From: Dyella psychrodurans
GTDB lineage: Bacteria; Pseudomonadota; Gammaproteobacteria; Xanthomonadales; Rhodanobacteraceae
NCBI RefSeq assembly: GCF_003363265.1
Contig: NZ_QRBF01000001.1
Span: forward strand, 1,024,451-1,088,450
Direction of reading: 5' to 3'
Length of the DNA stretch: 64,000 nucleotides
Shown in pieces: positions 18,365-28,598 of the stretch. Position numbers and translations under genes: made by a program. How positions within the stretch are numbered: the first letter of the stretch is position 1; each line of letters begins with the position of its first letter. The notes under the pieces were generated by a model, which was not told the origin of the DNA, searched no databases, and worked only from the letters and a program-made list of their open reading frames with translations.

Positions 18365-19102
18365 TTAGCGGGAAAGAGCGGTCAGCACTTCCTTCATGGC
18401 TCGCACCTCGGCCACGCTGGTCTGCTCGATATCGGGCGACAAATCCTGCAATGCCGGATTGAGATAACGCATGGCAGAACGGATCACGGCGCGCGCCGAG
18501 CCATGAAACTCGTGCGCCCTGGTTAGCTCAACTATCTCTGCCAGATTGGTCGAACGAATGCCGGCACCGGCCATGACCACCAGGCGATCACCCGCCTGCT
18601 TCACCAGATCCGCAATCACGTGAGCGCCAGCCTGCGCGTTCGCGCAGCCGCCCGAGGTCAACACGCGTTCGCAACCCAACGCCACGATGTCCTCCAGCGA
18701 ACGACTGGGATTTGCGCTGGCATCGATGGCGCGATGGAACGTCACGCCAAGCTTGCCGGCGGCGCCGACCAATTCGCGGCAACGCGGATCGACGTTGCCG
18801 TCGGCATCCAGCGCACCGATGACCACACCGTCGCAGCCGAGGCTTACGCAGGTTTCCACATCGCGCCGCATGATCTCGAACTCGGCATCGCCGTAGAGAA
18901 AATCGCCGCCACGCGGACGGATCAGCACATACACCGGAATACGCACACGATCGCGCAGCATGGCCAACGCGCCGTACGAGGCGGTGGTGCCGCCTTCCGC
19001 CAGAGTGCCGCAGAACTCCACGCGGTCTGCACCACCCTCCTGTGCGGCGACGGCCGACGCCACTGAACCCGCCGCGATCTCAAGTAAAGGTTGCTTTGCC
19101 AT
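18365..19102 (-). CDS. cutC: CutC family protein
   Basis: 245 residues, a TIM-barrel protein. Family blocks include LEIAAGSVASA, GADRVEFCG, VLIRPRGGDF, TFHRAID and RVLTSGG. CutC was linked to copper homeostasis, but its activity is unsettled. The ATG overlaps the TGA of the upstream glycosylasparaginase by one base (TGATG), so the two are coupled; a link to glycan or asparagine breakdown would be guesswork. Confidence 0.93.
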   Translation of the reverse strand: MAKQPLLEIAAGSVASAVAAQEGGADRVEFCGTLAEGGTTASYGALAMLRDRVRIPVYVLIRPRGGDFLYGDAEFEIMRRDVETCVSLGCDGVVIGALDADGNVDPRCRELVGAAGKLGVTFHRAIDASANPSRSLEDIVALGCERVLTSGGCANAQAGAHVIADLVKQAGDRLVVMAGAGIRSTNLAEIVELTRAHEFHGSARAVIRSAMRYLNPALQDLSPDIEQTSVAEVRAMKEVLTALSR

Positions 19103-20154
19103 CAGCTGAACGTCGTCTCGTAAACGCTGGGCGAGGCCAGCAGGCGGTCTTGCTGATGCGCATCGCACACGGCGTAGGTGAAACCTTTCTGGATCGCATA
19201 GGCACCGCATTCGCCATCGCGACGCAAAGCGAGAAAGCCCACCTGCAATTCCTTGGCGGCATCAGGACGCTTTTTCACGATGCGGCGCACGGCTTCCTCG
19301 CAGGCTTCCTGCGGACTGCGGCCCTGCCGCATCAACTCCACCACAAGGAAACTGCCGGCCGTGCGGATGACTTCTTCACCCACGCCCGTGGACGTCGCGC
19401 CGCCGACCTCGTTGTCGACATAGAGGCCAGCGCCGATGATCGGACTGTCTCCCACGCGCCCATGCAGTTTCCACGCCATGCCGCTGGTGGTGCAGGCGCC
19501 AGCGAGGTGACCGTTGGCGTCGACGGCGAGCATGCCGATGGTGTCGTGATTGTTCTTGCCGCCGGGCATCCCCAGGTTCTGCACGCTGCGGTGATAGTCG
19601 ATGTTTTCGCTGTTGGCGACCGGCGTGTACTTGGCCTGCTTCAACCATTCATGCCACGCCTTTTCAGACTCGGGCGTCAGCAGGTTCTCCTTCGTGAATC
19701 CTTCCTGCAGCGCGAATTCCAGCGCACCATCGCCGACCAGCAAGACGTGCGGCGTATCTTCCATCACCTTGCGCGCCACCTTGATCGGATGCGCGATATG
19801 TTCGAGCGCGGCGACCGCGCCGCAGCGGCCATCGCCATCCATGATGCTGGCGTCCAGCGTGACCTTGCCGTCGCGATCCGGATAGCCGGCCCTTCCGACG
19901 CTGTGATTGTGCAGATCGGCTTCGGGTATCAGCACGCCGGTTTCCACGGCATCCAGCGGCTTGCCGCCTTTGCCGAGCACACCCCACGCCGCGATATTGG
20001 CAGGCACACCGAAGTCCCAGGTGGAAACGACGCGCGCGCCGACACCGCCGGGAACGGTGCCCGATAGCGAAGTGGCACTGCGCGACATGCGCGGCAGCGC
20101 CAACGCGGAAGTGGCCAGCAGCGTGGTTTTCAGAAAATCGCGGCGATTACTCAT
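19102..20154 (-). CDS. Tat-exported N4-(beta-N-acetylglucosaminyl)-L-asparaginase
   Basis: 350 residues of the glycosylasparaginase family (Ntn hydrolase). The precursor is cut before Thr205 in NNHDTIGM, freeing the catalytic Thr. The enzyme hydrolyses the GlcNAc-Asn bond left after glycoprotein breakdown. An N-terminal SNRRDFLK twin-arginine motif with a hydrophobic stretch to about residue 26 indicates export of the folded protein by Tat. It is translationally coupled to cutC downstream and begins 81 bases from obgE. Confidence 0.93.
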   Translation of the reverse strand: MSNRRDFLKTTLLATSALALPRMSRSATSLSGTVPGGVGARVVSTWDFGVPANIAAWGVLGKGGKPLDAVETGVLIPEADLHNHSVGRAGYPDRDGKVTLDASIMDGDGRCGAVAALEHIAHPIKVARKVMEDTPHVLLVGDGALEFALQEGFTKENLLTPESEKAWHEWLKQAKYTPVANSENIDYHRSVQNLGMPGGKNNHDTIGMLAVDANGHLAGACTTSGMAWKLHGRVGDSPIIGAGLYVDNEVGGATSTGVGEEVIRTAGSFLVVELMRQGRSPQEACEEAVRRIVKKRPDAAKELQVGFLALRRDGECGAYAIQKGFTYAVCDAHQQDRLLASPSVYETTFS

Positions 20155-20235
20155 GAGGCCTCCAAACAGCGGCGCAACGCCGCAAGACCCTCATGATGAA
20201 CGATGTGGATCGTTCAGGCGACCCTGTACATCGAC

Positions 20236-21392
<1,157 letters not shown>

Positions 21393-21433
21393 ACGGACGA
21401 TAACCTGTCGTCGCACACGATCCGGATAACGAA

Positions 21434-21461
21434 TAAAACAAAAGCCCCGCCGGAGCGGGGC
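21434..21461 (-). terminator. terminator of rplU-rpmA
   Basis: On the minus strand a GCCCCGC/GCGGGGC stem (7 bp, 4-base loop) runs into TTTTGTTTT, 25 bases after the rpmA stop. Confidence 0.88.
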
Positions 21462-21485
21462 CTTCGTCGCAGCGTGAGAGCTGGA

Positions 21486-21743
21486 TCAGCCCTTGACGAC
21501 GCTGACGTACTTGCGGTTGTTCTCGCCGCGGGTCTTGAACTCGACCGTGCCGTCGACCAGCGCAAAGAGCGTGTGGTCACGACCCAGACCCACGCCGGTA
21601 CCGGCATGGAACTTGGTGCCGCGCTGACGCACGATGATGTTGCCGGCCTGGATGGCCTGGCCACCGTAAATCTTCACGCCGAGGTATTTCGGGTTCGAAT
21701 CGCGACCGTTGCGGGATGAACCTACGCCTTTTTTATGTGCCAT
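21486..21743 (-). CDS. rpmA: 50S ribosomal protein L27
   Basis: 85 residues, starting [20 protein letters not shown] after the initiator Met, the standard L27 N-terminus that reaches the peptidyl transferase centre. No extra N-terminal cleavage segment of the Firmicute kind is present. It follows rplU by 20 bases in the same transcript. Confidence 0.98.
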   Translation of the reverse strand: MAHKKGVGSSRNGRDSNPKYLGVKIYGGQAIQAGNIIVRQRGTKFHAGTGVGLGRDHTLFALVDGTVEFKTRGENNRKYVSVVKG

Positions 21744-21763
21744 GACTGTCTACTCCGGCTGTA

Positions 21764-22078
21764 TCAGGCGTTGATGCCCGTGATCTCGACTTCGGTGAAA
21801 TGCTGACGATGTCCCTGCTGCTTCTTGTGGTGCTTGCGGCGGCGGAACTTGATGATGCGGACCTTGTCGGCGCGGCCATGCTTGCGCACGGTGGCGCTCA
21901 CGGTGGCGCCGGCCACGATCGGGGCGCCGACGGTGATGGTTTCACCGGAGCCGACCAGCAGCACCTGGTCGAACTTCACGCTGGCGCCTTCTTCGGCGTT
22001 CAGCAGTTCCACGCGCAGGACATCGCCCTGCTGGACGCGGTATTGCTTGCCGCCGGTTTTAATGACTGCATAACTCAT
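21764..22078 (-). CDS. rplU: 50S ribosomal protein L21
   Basis: 104 residues, full length, with the L21 start [13 protein letters not shown] and the basic C-terminal part [15 protein letters not shown]21 binds 23S rRNA. First gene of the rplU-rpmA pair; transcription must start in the 120-base gap to the DUF2059 gene. Confidence 0.98.
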   Translation of the reverse strand: MSYAVIKTGGKQYRVQQGDVLRVELLNAEEGASVKFDQVLLVGSGETITVGAPIVAGATVSATVRKHGRADKVRIIKFRRRKHHKKQQGHRQHFTEVEITGINA

Positions 22079-22200
22079 GGGAATAGCCCTTCTGTCGTTA
22101 TTCTCTTGGGTTCGCCGCGACCTATTCGGACGCAGCGAACTGAGGATTATAGCGATCAGGCGCTGGGCTGGTCAACAAGTGACCAGCCGCCGAACCGGGG

Positions 22201-22722
22201 TCACTGCTGGCCCGAGCCGCCTCCGGGCGACGCTGCGGGCGGGTTGTCCGATCCGGTCCCGAGGCAGCGCCCCTGGGCGTCCAGCTTGCCCTCCTTCTGG
22301 AGTTCCGAGAACATGTCCGACGTGCGTTGGCGGCCCCACTGCTGGCCGCTCTGCGCGGCCTCTGTCATGGTCGCGGGCATCTCCGAGACGAGCTTCTGGC
22401 CCAGCGGCGAGCGGTAGAACTTGATCAGCCCGGCCACTTCGTCGGCGGTGAAGTGGTGCTGGTAGGCGGGAATCATCGCTTTGATCAGCTGTTCCTGCCC
22501 GTTCTTGTCGATATAGGTCTGCCAGTAGCTGGCCGGGACGCAGGGCAGCTGCTGGCTCATCATCGCCGCCATCTGTTTGTTCATCACGGTGAACTGGTCC
22601 GGCACGTCCATCACCTGCATCAGCTCCCGCACCTGCGCTTCCGTCGGCTGCGCCGCCAGGACGGAACCCGTTGCCAACGCCATGCACGCACCCACGCCCA
22701 TCAGCCACTTGCCAGCCGTCAT
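22201..22722 (-). CDS. secreted DUF2059 protein
   Basis: 173 residues. A signal peptide (residues 1-24, ending VLAAQ) precedes a helical domain with the DUF2059 hallmark FTADEVAGLIKFYRSPLGQK. Members are periplasmic proteins of unknown function. The tail is Gly/Ser/Pro-rich. ATG 22722 has GGAGGG upstream; the longer frame runs into the structured repeat at 22791 and its extra residues are repeat-derived, not protein. Confidence 0.85.
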   Translation of the reverse strand: MTAGKWLMGVGACMALATGSVLAAQPTEAQVRELMQVMDVPDQFTVMNKQMAAMMSQQLPCVPASYWQTYIDKNGQEQLIKAMIPAYQHHFTADEVAGLIKFYRSPLGQKLVSEMPATMTEAAQSGQQWGRQRTSDMFSELQKEGKLDAQGRCLGTGSDNPPAASPGGGSGQQ

Positions 22723-22790
22723 GTCGAACCCTCCGCAGTCACGGGAATCGGGAAATAGCGGTCGAGCATAGTCACCCCGCACATCGCTGC

Positions 22791-23085
22791 CTAGGGACAC
22801 TCTGATCAATTCTTCGTAGGCGGCATGATGTCCAGAAGGCCCGCAGGCTGTGTTGCACGGCGCCGGGAAGACTGGCCGTCTTGCCAAGCCGTGCGGCGCA
22901 GCCTGCGGGCCTTCTGGACATCACCCCATCACTTAAATTCAGCACGTTGGGGCCAGTCCTGTCTGTCCGCATGCCTTCGGCCCGCCGTCTCGACAGACGG
23001 CCAGTCTGCCTTCGCCGACGGCCCTACGGCTTGCGAACAGACAGGACTGGTGACGCCTACGAAGAATTGATCAGAGCGTCCCTAG
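22791..23085 (+). repeat. structured repeat family, copy A (four-helix junction)
   Basis: 295 bases between the DUF2059 gene and uvrA. The ends (22791-22822 and 23054-23085) are inverted repeats matching at 31 of 32 positions (helix P1). Inside: P2, arms 22826-22861 and 22888-22923, 36 continuous pairs including three U-G; P3, CCCC (22924-22927) with GGGG (22949-22952); P4, 22953-22966 with 23037-23050 (14 perfect pairs), topped by GCCGTC/GACGGC and CAGAC/GTCTG stems. Copies B and C share the fold with different helix sequences. Short frames across it on both strands are by-products of the repeat. It begins 68 bases from the DUF2059 start and ends 113 bases before uvrA. Confidence 0.88.
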
Positions 23086-23105
23086 GTGGACCACAAACGC
23101 GGCTA

Positions 23106-23123
23106 CTGACATAACGTTGTCAG
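23106..23123. promoter_or_regulatory. dyad in the uvrA upstream region
   Basis: CTGACA and TGTCAG are exact complements six bases apart, about 75 bases before the uvrA ATG and upstream of a possible -10 box TATAGT (23167-23172). It does not match the E. coli LexA box or the xanthomonad LexA motif I know, so the regulator is unassigned. Confidence 0.4.
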
Positions 23124-23198
23124 CAGGTTTTTACACCCATGGCGCAGACCGGGCGCACTGGCTTGGTATAGTGATCTATTCCCCAATGGTTCTGCGTC

Positions 23199-26090
23199 AT
23201 GGACACCATCCGCATCCGGGGCGCCCGCACGCACAATCTCAAGAACATCGACCTGGACCTGCCTCGCGATCGTCTGATCGTGATTACCGGTCTGTCGGGT
23301 TCGGGCAAGTCGTCGCTGGCGTTCGACACCATCTACGCCGAAGGGCAGCGTCGTTACGTCGAGTCGCTATCCTCCTACGCGCGGCAATTCCTCTCGATGA
23401 TGGAGAAGCCGGACGTCGACCATATCGAAGGTCTGTCGCCCGCCATCTCGATCGAGCAGAAATCCACCTCGCACAACCCTCGTTCCACGGTGGGCACGAT
23501 CACCGAGGTATACGACTACCTGCGTCTGCTCTATGCCCGCGTGGGCACGCCCCGCTGCCCCGACCACGGCATTCCGCTGGAGGCGCAGACGGTCAGCCAG
23601 ATGGTCGACACCACGTTGGCCCTGAACCCCGAAAAACGTTTCATGCTGCTGGCGCCGGTGATCCGCGAACGCAAGGGCGAGCATGTGCAGGTGTTCGAGC
23701 AGTTGCGCGCGCAGGGTTTCGTGCGTGCGCGCGTCGATGGCGCGGTGTACGACCTCGATGCGGTGCCGCCGCTGACCTTGCGTCAAAAGCATACGATCGA
23801 AGCGGTCATCGACCGATTCCGTCCGCGCGACGACATCAAGCAGCGGTTGGCCGAATCGTTCGAAACGGCACTCCGGCTGGGCGATGGCCTGGTGATCGTG
23901 GTGGACATGGACGATCCCAAGGCCAGCGAGCAGCTCTACTCGTCGCGCTACTCCTGCCCGGTGTGCGATTACTCGCTGCCCGAACTCGAGCCGCGCCTGT
24001 TCTCGTTCAATTCGCCGGTCGGCGCCTGCCCGGCCTGCGATGGCCTGGGCGTGACCCAGGTGTTTTCGCCGGAGCGCGTCGTCAGCCATCCGGAACTGTC
24101 GCTCGCCAGCGGTGCCGTGCGCGGCTGGGACCGTCGCAACGCGCATTATTTCCAGCTGATCCTGTCGCTGGCGAACCATTACGGTTTCGATGTCGATACG
24201 CCGTGGGAGAAGCTGTCCAAGACGGTGCAACAAGCGGTGATGTACGGCAGCGGCAAGGAAAAGATAGCGTTCCGCTATCTCACCGAACGCGGCGGCAAGG
24301 TGACGCGCGAGCATGCCTTCGAAGGCATCCTGCCGAACCTGGAACGGCGCTACAAAGAAACCGAATCCCCGGCGGTGCGCGAGGAACTGGCGAAGTACAT
24401 CAGCGATCATCCCTGCCCCGATTGCGGTGGCCAGCGTTTGAACCGCTCGGCGCGCAACGTATTCGTCGCCGATCACGCGCTGCCTGTGCTTACGGCACGT
24501 TCCATCGACGATGCACTCGCGTTCTTCGACACGCTGAAGCTGTCCGGTTGGCGCGGCGAAATCGCGGTGAAGATCGTCAAGGAAATTCGCGAGCGTCTGA
24601 GCTTCCTCAACGATGTCGGCTTGAATTACCTCACGCTCGATCGCCAGGCCGATACGCTGTCCGGCGGCGAAGCGCAGCGCATCCGCCTCGCCTCGCAGAT
24701 CGGCGCGGGCCTGGTCGGCGTGATGTATGTGCTGGACGAGCCTTCCATCGGCCTGCATCAGCGCGACAACGAACGACTGCTCGGAACGCTCACGCGTCTG
24801 CGCGATCTCGGCAACACGGTGATCGTGGTCGAACACGACGAAGATGCGATTCGCGCGGCCGATCACGTCCTGGACATCGGCCCCGGCGCCGGCGTTCACG
24901 GAGGCGAGATCGTGGCGCAGGGCACGCTGAAAGACATCCTTTCCTCGTCGCGTTCGCTGACCGGCCAATACCTGTCCGGCAAACGCGAGATCAAGGTTCC
25001 CACGGAACGCCGCGAACAGCTCGACAAGGATTCGTGGCTTTATCTCAAGGGCGCGAACGGCAACAACCTCAAGCATGTGGATCTGGCCGTTCCTGCAGGC
25101 TTGTTCACGTGCGTCACCGGTGTTTCGGGCTCGGGCAAATCCACCCTGATCAACGATACGCTGTTTGCTCTCGCAGCCGCCGAGTTGAACGGCTCGACGA
25201 CGCAAGCGGCACCGTACAAATCCGTCGAAGGACTCGAACTGTTCGACAAGGTTGTCGATATCGACCAATCCCCGATCGGTCGCACGCCGCGTTCGAATCC
25301 CGCCACCTACACGGGCTTGTTCACGCCGCTGCGCGAACTGTTTGCCCAGGTGCCCGAAGCGCGTTCGCGCGGCTACACGCCGGGACGTTTCAGCTTCAAC
25401 GTTCGCGGCGGACGTTGCGAAGCCTGCGAAGGCGACGGCATGATCAAGGTGGAAATGCACTTCCTGCCGGACGTGTACGTGCCCTGCGACGTCTGCCACG
25501 GCAAGCGCTACAACCGCGAGACGCTGGAGATTCTCTACAAGGGACACACCATCGCGGACGTGCTCGGCATGACGGTGGAGGATGCCTCCAAGTTGTTCGA
25601 GAACGTACCCGTCATCGCGCGCAAGCTCGATACATTGCGCGCGGTCGGTCTCGATTACATCAAGCTCGGACAAAGCGCGACCACACTTTCGGGCGGCGAA
25701 GCGCAGCGCGTGAAACTTTCCAAGGAGTTGTCCAAGCGCGACACCGGCCGCACGCTCTACATCCTCGACGAACCCACCACCGGCCTGCACTTCCACGACA
25801 TCGAGCAGCTGCTCGACGTGCTGCACCAGCTGGTCGACCAGGGCAATACCGTGGTGGTGATCGAACACAATCTCGACGTCATCAAGACGGCCGACTGGAT
25901 CGTCGATCTCGGTCCGGAAGGCGGCGCCGGTGGCGGACGGATTCTGGTCACCGGTACGCCGGAAACCGTGGCGGCGACGTCGGGTTCGCACACCGGCCGC
26001 TTCCTGGCTCCGCATCTGAAGCCAGCCAAGACGGCGCGCACCAATATCGAGAACGGTAAAGTCAAGGCCAAACGCAAAGTAGCTTCATGA
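23199..26090 (+). CDS. uvrA: excinuclease ABC subunit A
   Basis: 963 residues, full length. Two ABC ATPase modules: Walker [10 protein letters not shown] near residue 31 and GVSGSGKST near 643, each with LSGGEAQR signatures. Zinc modules CPVCDY...CPAC and CEACEG...CDVC are intact. UvrA finds bulky DNA damage with UvrB in nucleotide excision repair. The stop overlaps the next start (ATGA). The gene is preceded by structured repeat copy A and a dyad. Confidence 0.98.
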   Translation: MDTIRIRGARTHNLKNIDLDLPRDRLIVITGLSGSGKSSLAFDTIYAEGQRRYVESLSSYARQFLSMMEKPDVDHIEGLSPAISIEQKSTSHNPRSTVGTITEVYDYLRLLYARVGTPRCPDHGIPLEAQTVSQMVDTTLALNPEKRFMLLAPVIRERKGEHVQVFEQLRAQGFVRARVDGAVYDLDAVPPLTLRQKHTIEAVIDRFRPRDDIKQRLAESFETALRLGDGLVIVVDMDDPKASEQLYSSRYSCPVCDYSLPELEPRLFSFNSPVGACPACDGLGVTQVFSPERVVSHPELSLASGAVRGWDRRNAHYFQLILSLANHYGFDVDTPWEKLSKTVQQAVMYGSGKEKIAFRYLTERGGKVTREHAFEGILPNLERRYKETESPAVREELAKYISDHPCPDCGGQRLNRSARNVFVADHALPVLTARSIDDALAFFDTLKLSGWRGEIAVKIVKEIRERLSFLNDVGLNYLTLDRQADTLSGGEAQRIRLASQIGAGLVGVMYVLDEPSIGLHQRDNERLLGTLTRLRDLGNTVIVVEHDEDAIRAADHVLDIGPGAGVHGGEIVAQGTLKDILSSSRSLTGQYLSGKREIKVPTERREQLDKDSWLYLKGANGNNLKHVDLAVPAGLFTCVTGVSGSGKSTLINDTLFALAAAELNGSTTQAAPYKSVEGLELFDKVVDIDQSPIGRTPRSNPATYTGLFTPLRELFAQVPEARSRGYTPGRFSFNVRGGRCEACEGDGMIKVEMHFLPDVYVPCDVCHGKRYNRETLEILYKGHTIADVLGMTVEDASKLFENVPVIARKLDTLRAVGLDYIKLGQSATTLSGGEAQRVKLSKELSKRDTGRTLYILDEPTTGLHFHDIEQLLDVLHQLVDQGNTVVVIEHNLDVIKTADWIVDLGPEGGAGGGRILVTGTPETVAATSGSHTGRFLAPHLKPAKTARTNIENGKVKAKRKVAS

Positions 26091-26515
26091 ATACGGCATC
26101 CGACTCCCTCCCCGCAAACATGCCCTTGTTGTGCATCGCCGATATCAGCGTGCGCTGGCGCGATCTCGACGCGTTCAATCACGTCAACAACTCGACCTAC
26201 CTCACCTATCTGGAAGAAGCGCGCGTGCAGTGGCTGCAGCGCATTCCGGGACGCTGGGCTTCCGAACATGCCGTGCCGGTGATGGTGGCCAGCGAACTCA
26301 ACTATCGCCTGCCGATCGAATGGCCGGGACAACTGCGCGTCGAACTGACTTGCGCGCGGCAGGGAAATAGCTCCATGACGATCGCTCATCGGATCGTCGA
26401 TGCGTCCGGCGACAAGCTTTATTGCGACGGTCACGTCGTGATGGTGTGGATGGATCCGACCACCGGCAAATCCGTGCCGTTGCCGCAGGCAGTCAGAGAC
26501 GCCGCGTCAGGTTGA
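26087..26515 (+). CDS. acyl-CoA thioesterase, 4HBT hotdog fold
   Basis: 142 residues. [25 protein letters not shown] is split here as the [14 protein letters not shown] block then [10 protein letters not shown]: the Asp of the DxFxHVNN block and the following helix Glu are the 4-hydroxybenzoyl-CoA thioesterase/YbgC signatures. It hydrolyses acyl-CoA esters; the acyl group is unknown. It overlaps the uvrA stop by four bases and is translated from the same message, a coupling with no obvious functional logic. Confidence 0.9.
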   Translation: MNTASDSLPANMPLLCIADISVRWRDLDAFNHVNNSTYLTYLEEARVQWLQRIPGRWASEHAVPVMVASELNYRLPIEWPGQLRVELTCARQGNSSMTIAHRIVDASGDKLYCDGHVVMVWMDPTTGKSVPLPQAVRDAASG

Positions 26516-26574
26516 TCCAAGACCCTCGTGTTCTGCTTGCACAGAACACTTCTCAACCCTCAGGAGCCAAGCAT

Positions 26575-27000
26575 ATGGAAATTCAGCCCTATCTCTTCTT
26601 TGACGGTCGTTGCGAGGAAGCTATCGCGTTTTACCGCGATGCGCTCGGCGCGCAGGAATTGATGAAAATGCGCTTCAAGGACGCACCGCCTGGCGATGGA
26701 TATCAGGCATCGCCCGAGGTTGCCGACAAGATCATGCACGCCGCCCTGGCCATCGGCAGCACGCACTTGCTCATGTCCGACGGTCAGGCGGGCGAGGAGA
26801 AGGTTTCGCACTCGGGTTTCAGCCTCTCGGTAACTGCGAACGACGTCGCTTCGGGCGAAAAGTATTTCAACGCCCTGAGGCAAGGCGGCAAGGTCACCAT
26901 GCCGTTCCAGAAAACATTCTGGACCGATGGCTTCGGCATGTTGGTGGACAAGTTCGGCGTGCCGTGGATGGTCAACGTGCAGCACCAGAACAAGTCCTGA
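26575..27000 (+). CDS. PhnB-like VOC family protein
   Basis: 141 residues, starting MEIQPYLFFDGRCEEAIAFY, the classical PhnB/glyoxalase-bleomycin resistance opening, with ALGAQELMKMRF and the closing FGVPWMVNV. The fold is a paired beta-alpha-beta-beta-beta unit; substrate and metal use are unknown for these PhnB-like members. ATG 26575 has CAGGAG nine bases upstream. A longer frame to 26422 overlaps the thioesterase and is spurious. Confidence 0.87.
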   Translation: MEIQPYLFFDGRCEEAIAFYRDALGAQELMKMRFKDAPPGDGYQASPEVADKIMHAALAIGSTHLLMSDGQAGEEKVSHSGFSLSVTANDVASGEKYFNALRQGGKVTMPFQKTFWTDGFGMLVDKFGVPWMVNVQHQNKS

Positions 27001-27020
27001 AGCGCGAAGGAACGGTCAAC

Positions 27021-27044
27021 TGCGGCGGCACATACGCCGCCGCA
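27021..27044 (+). terminator. hairpin after the VOC gene
   Basis: TGCGGCGGC and GCCGCCGCA form a 9-bp stem with a 6-base loop, 20 bases after the stop. No T run follows, so termination may be weak or factor-dependent. Confidence 0.45.
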
Positions 27045-27090
27045 TCCTGCTCGTTATGATCGGCTGCATCATCCGCCAAGGGAGTGCACC

Positions 27091-28551
27091 ATGACGATCA
27101 GGCATCGAACCGTTCTGGCTTTCGCCCTCGCTACGTTGTGTAGCGCGCCGTATGCCTGGGCTGCCGATGGCGCATCGATCACGCTGTATCGCAGCGACAG
27201 CCCGGGGTTATACGCGAGCAGCGGAGACAGCGATGCCAACGAGGGCTATGCCGTCGTGCGCGAACAACGCGGTGTCACGCTCGAATCGGGTCTTCACGAC
27301 CTGGTGCTGAGCGATCTGCCGAACTATCTGGATGCCGAGGCGATGGCACTTGGTTTTCCGGGCGGCGAAGCCAAGGTCGTTTCACAACGCTTGTTGCTTG
27401 GCCAAGGCCCCAATGCGGCACTGACGGGTCTCACAGGCAGCAACATCAGCGTCCTCGGTGACAATGGCCAGCCGCTGGCAAATGGCACGCTGCTGCGCGC
27501 CGGCGGAGACGGACTCGTCGTTCGCGGCAGTAACGGCACAACGCTGATTCGCCAGTATGCCGCCGTGAATACGGAAGGCGGAAACTTCCCTACCGGTTCG
27601 AGTTTGCGCCTGCGCGTCGATGCATCGCGCAGCGGCCAGGCCAATGCCGTGCTGAGCTACCCCACCTCGGGTATCGGCTGGCGTGCGGCCTATGTCGCGA
27701 CGTTGCAGCCGGGCAACGCATGCAACATGCAATTCGAATCGCGTGCGAGCATCGCGAACCGCAGCGGTCGCGACTGGAACGGCGCCAAGCTCACCCTGAT
27801 CGCAGGCGAGCCGAATTTCGCGAAGGCGACGGGACCGCGCCCCATGTCGATGGCGTTTGCCGCCAAGGCGCTTGCCGCACCGGCGGCATTGCCTGAGCAA
27901 TCCTCGATGGCCGATTACCGCAGCTATGCCCTGCCCGCGCCCGTCGACCTGCCCGATGGCAGCATCAGCCAGGTACCGCTGTACGCAGCGCGCACGATGG
28001 GTTGCGAACGCACCGCGCTTTACGAAAACGGCGGCAACTGGATGCCGCCGCAGCCGATGCTCAACCTCGATTTCAATACCGACAGCAACAACACCATCAT
28101 CAGCACGCTGCGATTCACGGCCTTCGACAGCCTGCCTGCCGGATATCTTCGCGTGCTGACGGCCGATCGCAACGGCGTACCGCAATTCATCGGCGAAGGC
28201 CGCATCAACGACACGCCCAAAGGCAGCGATGCCACCATCACGCTGGGCACAGCCTTCGACCTGCGCGGCACCCGCGAACGCACCAGCTTCCATGCCGACC
28301 GGAACGGACGCACCATGGACGAAGCGTTTCGCATCACGCTGACCAACGCCGGCGATACGGCGCGCACGGTTACCGTGCGCGAGCATCCGAATCGCTGGCG
28401 GGAGTGGACGGTCGCATCGTCGAGCGTGAAGCCCAGCAAACAGACCACGGATTCTCTTGAATTCCGCGTCGACGTGCCCGCCAACGGCAAGGCCGTGCTC
28501 GACTACGGCGTGCGCTACACCTGGACCGCCGACGTCCAACCGCAACCCTGA
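27091..28551 (+). CDS. secreted DUF4139 domain protein
   Basis: 486 residues. A signal peptide (residues 1-24, ending AWAAD) precedes an extracytoplasmic protein of the DUF4139 family, recognisable from the LSYPTSGIGWRAAYVATL block and the final DUF4139-type beta domain with TVTVREHPNRWREW. Function is unknown; related proteins are sometimes fused to or found near envelope genes. It is transcribed alone, with a start 90 bases after the VOC gene. Confidence 0.8.
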   Translation: MTIRHRTVLAFALATLCSAPYAWAADGASITLYRSDSPGLYASSGDSDANEGYAVVREQRGVTLESGLHDLVLSDLPNYLDAEAMALGFPGGEAKVVSQRLLLGQGPNAALTGLTGSNISVLGDNGQPLANGTLLRAGGDGLVVRGSNGTTLIRQYAAVNTEGGNFPTGSSLRLRVDASRSGQANAVLSYPTSGIGWRAAYVATLQPGNACNMQFESRASIANRSGRDWNGAKLTLIAGEPNFAKATGPRPMSMAFAAKALAAPAALPEQSSMADYRSYALPAPVDLPDGSISQVPLYAARTMGCERTALYENGGNWMPPQPMLNLDFNTDSNNTIISTLRFTAFDSLPAGYLRVLTADRNGVPQFIGEGRINDTPKGSDATITLGTAFDLRGTRERTSFHADRNGRTMDEAFRITLTNAGDTARTVTVREHPNRWREWTVASSSVKPSKQTTDSLEFRVDVPANGKAVLDYGVRYTWTADVQPQP

Positions 28552-28598
28552 TCACCGGACATCGTTCGCGGTACGCTGTCCACTTTTTGGAGCCCGAA

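Noticed and set aside
22772-23114. Short similar proteins encoded in the three structured repeats (frames containing SGHHAA or RRPAGC)
   Set aside because: Similar peptides appear on both strands of every copy simply because the DNA is repeated and palindromic; no ribosome sites, and the frames break between copies.
23117-26059. Long open frames overlapping uvrA (plus strand in another frame, and minus strand 23367-26015)
   Set aside because: Both are shadows of uvrA with biased composition and no recognisable family.
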